Shown here: in pieces, positions 58,275 through 64,000 of the stretch
Layout: the number at the start of each line of letters is the position of its first letter
How positions within the stretch are numbered: the first letter of the stretch is position 1
NCBI GenBank assembly: GCA_963691655.1
Contig: OY829329.1
Coordinates: forward strand, 60,153,408 to 60,217,407
Origin: Toxonevra muliebris
Lineage: Eukaryota; Arthropoda; Insecta; Diptera; Pallopteridae
DNA length: 64,000 nt
Direction of reading: 5' to 3'
Made by a program: the position numbers and the translations under genes
The notes under the pieces: model-generated
Told to the model about the DNA's origin: nothing
The model's input: the letters and a program-made list of their open reading frames with translations, nothing else
Database searches by the model: none

Positions 58275-59205
58275 ATATTTTTAAGAAGAGGAGAAGGGGG
58301 TTGGAGAGCTGGTTGAAGGGAAAGGAGGCAGATAGGAAGAAAAAGAGGGAGTGAGAAGAGAAGGAAGAGTGGAAGATGTTAAGGGCGTGCAAAGTGGTGA
58401 AGATAGAGAGAGAAGGAGACAAAAAGAGAGGTGGGGGAAAAAAAGAAGGAGAGAAGGATGAGAAAGTAGTAGAAGGAGAGAAAGGAGATGGGCGAAAGAG
58501 AAAAGATGAAAGAAGACAGAGGGGTGAAAAGGGAGAGAATGTGGATTTAGAAACAGAAAAGGGAGAGAAGAAGGAGAAAGAGAGGAGAGATAGGGACGCG
58601 AGAAAAGCGAGGCAAGAGAAGGAAAATAGGCAGATAGAGATAGGAGGGAAAGCGGAGGGAGAGAAAAGGGAAAGAGTAGTAAGTGAGGAGGTAGGAAATG
58701 AGAAGGGAGTAGGGGGGGGGGAGGTGGGAATTATTAGAGGATCGATGAAAATAAAGGATTTTGAAGGTGGAAATGTAATGTAAATTAAAAAGGAAAAATG
58801 CAGAGAAAATAAGATGCAGGGAAAAGGAGACGAAGAGTGTGCAAAATTAAGTGGACCGAGAAAAGATCAAATAGAAGGGAGGGATGGGATAAGACTGAGA
58901 TGTAAGAGGAGATTGGTAGTAGGAGATGAAGATATAATGATGAAGACAGGCAAGGAGAAAAGAAAGAAATAATTGTGTAAAGGAAGAGGAGAGATAAAGG
59001 ATTGGGGTCTCAATAAACTAACGGTAAAGTGAGTGGAAAGGGGGTATTAGGGGAAAGAGAAAATGGAAGAAAAGCAAAAAAGAGGGAAATTTAGAGAGAA
59101 AGAGAAGGAGAGAGAGAGTGGAGGAAAGAGTAACAAAAATATAGAGAGAAAAGTAGAGAAAGGGTAGATATAAGGATGGAGAGGAAAGCAATAACGAAAA
59201 AATCT
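58275..59205. repeat. Polypurine (GA-rich) tract
   Basis: About 930 bases of purine-rich plus strand. The 135-codon plus-strand frame inside encodes only Lys, Glu, Arg and Gly-rich repeat and is not a gene. Confidence 0.85.
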
Positions 59206-60497
59206 ATGTGCGATTAGAAATGAGATTTACAAATTTGTGTGAATTTTTCGAATTGAAAGCAGTGAGTTTTTAACGATTATGAGCTAAAATTTACACGGTT
59301 TTGAATATTTTATATACAACTTTCATAGAACCTAATGCAGATCTTGAAAAAAGAAACATTTTATCTGCGAATCACAGCAATTAGAACGGCCAAAAATGTT
59401 TTTTCCTATCCTATTGGTATATAAAAGGAATGAAATGCTCTTTTAACTTCTTTAAAAATCTAGCAAATCGTAATTCTTAAATAAATTCTTTAGCCATCTA
59501 AATTTCACTATGTCTTAAATGGGTTAGGAATTTTTCATTTTTTTGTAAGTGTGTGTAACTGCGAATTTTCATATTTGCCTCAAGTATTGAAATAAATTGA
59601 AAATGAACGCTTCTTGAACGCACTTTCAGTTTCAACTTCTCATACATAAGATCATTCAAAAGCATTAAATATGCTTATATGCTTGTGGGCATATATATTT
59701 ACATGAATATAACGCAGCACTTAAGTGCGTATGTGTACATAGGCGTGTGTGTGTCTGTGTGCTTAAAAGAAATTGTTACAAGTAGCAATTTAATTTTTTC
59801 AAATTTATTTTTTTCTGCTTTATATTGAAAATTATAATTAGATTTTCTTATACAATTCATCATACCCTCTTGGTTCCCATTCATCTCATTTGAAGTCATC
59901 TCGATCTTTCCTTTTTTTTTCTTTACGTTGAAAATAATCAGATTTTGTTGAGTTGAGCTCATTTTAAAAATTACTTTGTAGCACCGTTTTTGGCATAAAC
60001 ATTTAACCCAAAACACCAAAAAAAAAATGAAAATCTTTAAATAATATGTTAAAAAATAAAAAAAAAATTGGCATAAAAATAATAACAAAAAATTAGAGCA
60101 GAAAAAAAAGAGTGCAGAATTTTTACGATATTTTTTTATACGCACACAAGCTGACAGAAATCACACATTCTCATTGTCATAGTAGTCAAATAGGGGGGAA
60201 TAAGAAAATGAAACGTAAAATTGGGATAGCCCGGTTAGAACGTTGTATGCACTCTATATTGATTGTTAGTCAAATATATTTTCTTATTAGATGTTCAATT
60301 TCGTCTATTAAAAAAAAAAAAAAAAAAAAAAGTCTAAACTTTTTTAAAAAAAATTTGTATAAGCGTTGAAACTTTCTCAAATCTTATAAAAAATTGTAAC
60401 ACAAGTTAAAGCTGTACAAAAAAAGTTCAAGTTCACAGAATAAACTATTGCACACTTTTAGGCATTTTGTTTAATTTGTCCTAATTTAGTTTCAAAT
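59206..60497. other. AT-rich non-coding DNA
   Basis: A runs occur at 60019-60075 and 60310-60330. The minus-strand open frame near 59699-60145 is Lys/Phe-rich without gene features. Confidence 0.5.
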
Positions 60498-60807
60498 GAG
60501 AGGCTGAGTGGAAAAGTGGTATAACTTTTACGTTCAGAAAAAAATGGAATAATTTTACTTAAGAGCAAAAGCAAAACGAAATATGTTCAGAGCAAAAGTG
60601 AAACGAAATATGTTCAGAGCGAAAACGGAATAAAAAACCATGCTGTTCTTGCTCTGAAAGAATTGTTATACCATTTTTGCTCTTACTTTTAAGGCGTTTC
60701 ATTTTCACTCTAAACCGTATTACTTATGCCATTCTTGCACTGACACTCTAAATTATTTCACTTTTGCTCTTATGTAAATTTTAGCCCGCTTTTCCTCTTA
60801 GCCTGTC
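60498..60807 (+). mobile_element. 310-bp MITE, copy 2
   Basis: Same length and orientation as copy 1 at 44781-45090, with about 15 substitutions and no indels. Ends GAGAGGCTGAGTGGAAAAG and GACAGGCTAAGAGGAAAAG (other strand). Flanking AAAT on both sides may be the target duplication. Confidence 0.9.
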
Positions 60808-62009
60808 AAATATTCGTCAATGAAATCTAGAATCACTTAAATGGTCTTCAAGTTCCTTCTGATCATTATTGGTTAGTTGCACCCAAACGCATATACCTTT
60901 CCTCTTTAATGTAGGGCACAGTAAAAAGAACAAATACTAACACTTATATTCCCAGCAACATATTTGTTAAATAGATACGCGTAGCAAAGTCGTAAAAATC
61001 ATCAGGGTTAAAGGAAAGTAGAATAATGTAAAAAAGAATAAAAAAATAAAATAAAGAAAAATAAAATCCAGAAAAAAATAAAATAGAGAACAAAATGCTT
61101 AAAGCGTGTGCTATAAAAAATAGAAAAAAGAAAACAATAAAAAGCACGAGCAAATGCAACAACAATAAGAATAACAAAATTTTAATCCTTTTTTTGCGAG
61201 CTTATAGCATTTCTCGCATTATTTTGTATGCTTTTTTTTGCTTCTTTATTTCCAAACAAGCATTTCTACTCACATCACGAATACAGATATTGCAATATAA
61301 CTAGTTACATACACTACAATAAACATATACACATGCAAGTGGGGATGTATGTATTGGTGATTATATTATTCCACAATTGTAGCATGAAAATTGTGCATGT
61401 TTAACACCAAAGAGTTTATGTAATGACTTTGTTTTTGTTTGTTTCTTGTTGCTGTTTGTTGCTATTGTTGATAATACTTTAACACATTTGCTCTTTCACA
61501 CAGACAACAAATATATGCATGACAATATGTGCGTTTGTGTGTGTGTGTATAACTGTGTATACAGTTAAGTTGCAATTTCTTAAATAAAATAAACACATGC
61601 AAATATTTATAGATACATATGTATATGTTTGTATGTGATATTGAAATTGTAGTGGTTAAATACTAAAGCGTATATGTAGTATCTGTTTACGCCCAGTGGG
61701 AAGTTTTTTCATGTTCAATAGCGCTTTCGTGGAGCATGTTTTAGAGTATAAAATGTTTATTTGTTCTCTTGTTTGATTCATGTTTGAGAGTATATGATAC
61801 CAAGTCTTTTAGTCGTTTAATTTTCAGTCTTCAATTTGTACGGCAGTGAGTATTTATTCAAGTAAAAACGCGGGCTGAAAATAAACGTTGTCTAGATCGA
61901 AATTAACCCTGCCCTTACGTATGATTCGATAATTTTTGATCATCTTGAGACTGTATAATAAATATAAATATTTCTTGGAGTTCCGACCTGTTATAGGAAT
62001 AAAATTTTC
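60808..62009. other. AT-rich non-coding DNA
   Basis: GTGT runs near 61535-61550. A TATAAAA at 61748 and TCAGTCTTC at 61826 are promoter-like words, but their spacing is too large to form one promoter. Confidence 0.4.
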
Positions 62010-62335
62010 CAATGAAAGCATTAGGCTTCAAAGTTTCAATGCTAATGTTATTGAAATAACTAGCATTTAAATTACCAATGATAATGCAATTGAAACATCA
62101 TTAGCATTAAAAATTTATTGAAAATGAAATTTGAATTCCAATTAAAAACTAACAATACATTGAAATTTTTATTGTAACAAAAATCAAATTGAACTAAATT
62201 TTGAATATCAGTGAAATGGAGCATTTTTATTAAAATTTTCAATGAAATTAAAACTGAACTAACATCAGCATGGAAATTTTCAATGGCAATGAAATTAAAC
62301 GAGCATTCGATTTTTTAATAGAAATAAAATTGTTC
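62010..62335. repeat. Degenerate AATGAAATT/TTAGCATT repeat
   Basis: Words such as TTTCAATGCTAATG, CATTAGCATT, ATTGAAATT and TTTTCAATGAAATT recur in both senses. Similar in composition to 24480-24690. Confidence 0.5.
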
Positions 62336-63164
62336 TGACATTGTCATTATATTTGTTAATAAAAATTAGATTTGTACTAGCTAAAGCATTAATTTTTGAG
62401 GAACAATTAACCCTAAACCCCACAAGTAAGCCTGATACTTATTTTATATATATATTAATATATCGTCGCCTGAAAATTGATTTTTCGTATAGGTATACGT
62501 ATACGTATGATATATCATCCCTGTTATGCCAGAAAAGCGAATGTGCAAATTTGACATTTTAGGTTTATTGTCTAGTTGGATCGGCGATGCCAACTTGAGG
62601 GGAATTCCACGATTTACGGCGAATTTTACTTGATGCGGGGAATCGGGGAATGTGCTGTTTTTAGTAATTAAAGTCTGTATAATATTTTTTGTCAAATTTT
62701 ATGTAATGTAAAACGTTTAACTTATGAAATATTTTATATTTTGGGTCTTAAAATCTTCATCTTTTCTTAAGCAGGCCCTCCAATTTATTTATTGGTTTGG
62801 AGAAATCAATTTTTAAAAAAGTGTGCAATTTTAAAGTATTATATTTCGAAAGTATTTTGTAAAAATTTCAGACAACGCAAAGTGCTTTCGTAAATATAGA
62901 CGATTATAGCGGCGAGTGTCAGTCAAGCCAAAATAGTCGCGCTATTCGACTTCCCTTTCGGCCTTTCAGAAAAACTTAGCTATGCGTTCGTCCAGCACTT
63001 CTTGATTAACTCTTAATCATTGCTGAACCCGTTTTTCTCAAAACAAAGTGTTTGCCATTTTTCATTTGAGTCAAAAAAAATCTCATGTATTCTCCTTTGA
63101 GAATTTTGATGTCCAAAAGTGGGCTGATTATATAATTTAGAGGATTACATAAGCATCCAGTTCT
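62336..63164. other. AT-rich non-coding DNA
   Basis: Nothing recognised. A GC-richer piece near 62575-62655 has no identified product. Confidence 0.4.
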
Positions 63165-63610
63165 CATAAAATTTGGAATTTGGGTTTATGTTTCCTAAAA
63201 CTAAGTTTACAGATTTCTGCTGTTCAGTGACCTATAATAAAATTTCATGGGCAACATATTTTTTTAACATATTAACCCTCTATCAACCCTCGTAATGCGT
63301 CAAAAAAGTTACTTTTTTCAATAAGGGCAAAAATGATCCGTACTGGTGGGCACCGAAGAGTTAATTCGTTGGAGGAAAATATTCTATATGTTGGAGGAAG
63401 AAATTCTACTACAAATTTCCGAGCATACAAACAAACTTTGATGCAAAACTAACAATTATTCTTATGGTTTATTTTATTTAATCTGTTAGAAATGGGCAAA
63501 TTTAGGCCAGCGTACAAAAAATATTTGAGGTAAACTTTTAAAACGCAGAGACCCGTATAAGTTTTTCTCCCGAGTTCTATCAGAATCCACTTGAAGAACC
63601 TTGTTATTTT
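63165..63610 (-). repeat. Dispersed repeat, copy B (inverted relative to copy A)
   Basis: The reverse complement aligns with 40583-41010 across its length, including the TTAA-bounded palindrome at 63273-63365. Flanks beyond these limits do not match. Confidence 0.8.
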
Positions 63611-64000
63611 TGGAAAAATTTATTTTTGTCGGATAGTGTAATTTTCGTTTAGTAACGTTTGATCGTTAATGATGAAAACTGGATGAAACTTTCAGAAACT
63701 ATCTTTCAAACGATTTCAATGACGTGTGCAAAAATTCAAGCTATTTCGATGTAAAATAAGGGTACCTCCCATACGCATTTTCCACTTTTCGGGGATTTTC
63801 GACGGTTTTTTGTATGGGAGATATGTCTCAAATTATTTTTTTCTGCAAATAAATATCAGTTTCAATTTTTTCATGCCAAAAAACCCCTCGATACCAATTT
63901 TCATTGCAATAAGAAGAGGAACAAGTATCTTCGTAGTATACCCCCAAGCAAAAACTTAAAAAAAAAATTGTGTATGAAACGCTGCTTGACCCCGAATTAG
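63611..64000. other. Non-coding, unidentified repeat-like end of window
   Basis: GTACCTCCCATACGCATTTTC (near 63762) and TGTATGGGAGATATGTC (near 63813) are partly inverted to each other, so this may be the end of another element cut by the window edge. Confidence 0.3.

Noticed and set aside
58376..58783. 135-codon plus-strand open frame rich in Lys, Glu, Arg and Gly
   Set aside because: It lies wholly inside a polypurine tract, where stop codons are rare and the amino-acid bias follows from base composition.
61748..61834. TATAAAA and an initiator-like TCAGTC
   Set aside because: They are almost 80 bases apart, too far for one core promoter, and no gene follows.
1..64000. CRISPR array, riboswitch, operon or other bacterial feature
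   Set aside because: Repeats present are degenerate satellites, minisatellites or transposons. Nothing has the regular repeat-spacer layout, and the gene structure is eukaryotic.

Overview
The window is AT-rich nuclear DNA from a higher fly (Diptera, Brachycera). A tephritid fruit fly or close relative is my best guess, but this is an inference. The evidence is a decayed divergent insect ionotropic receptor, several Tc1/mariner and LINE relics of insect type, eukaryotic splice signals, pol III tRNA genes with internal A and B boxes, and gene-poor DNA full of CA, CT, CAA and CTG runs. I see no prokaryotic operon, CRISPR array or complete virus-like element.

Conventional genes are sparse. A well-formed coding exon lies on the minus strand at 24821-25204, with a good start context and a perfect GAG|GTGAGT donor; it probably begins a gene with long introns whose product I do not recognise. 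A possible terminal exon of a membrane protein lies on the plus strand at 6029-6189. A divergent ionotropic receptor lies on the minus strand at about 10437-11919, broken by two single-base frameshifts in homopolymers and cut off before its last membrane segment. Three near-identical tRNA-Arg(UCU) genes lie at 38806, 39087 and 39446, with a possible decayed fourth copy after them.

The rest is largely a repeat graveyard. DNA transposons: a DD37E Tc1/mariner relic (2613-3474); a mariner relic (about 9425-10310); a complete-ended but internally deleted IS630/mariner element (13538-14711); a mariner DD34D element with both ends (20175-21435); a hAT-like remnant (about 52670-53190); a 990-bp fold-back element (612-1602); two 310-bp MITE copies (44781-45090 and 60498-60807); and a 462-bp element with inverted ends (45671-46132). 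Retroelements: the 3' end of an RNase H-bearing LINE (7834-8690), a jockey/CR1-type LINE (about 30763-32465), a short LINE 3' end (51505-52040), and a tRNA-headed SINE (18264-18578) whose tail matches the tail of the RNase H LINE. A further repeat family is present as inverted copies at 40583-41010 and 63165-63610; both copies carry a TTAA-bounded palindrome of about 92 bp.

Other structure includes seven long polypurine/polypyrimidine tracts (together roughly 5 kb), an 11-bp minisatellite (22686-23446), and several highly degenerate short-period arrays, some of them split by later transposon insertions. The most interesting signals are the SINE-LINE pair, the fold-back element, the MITE pair, the TTAA palindrome family, the tRNA-Arg cluster and the unidentified coding exon. 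I found nothing that I would call a new multi-gene system.
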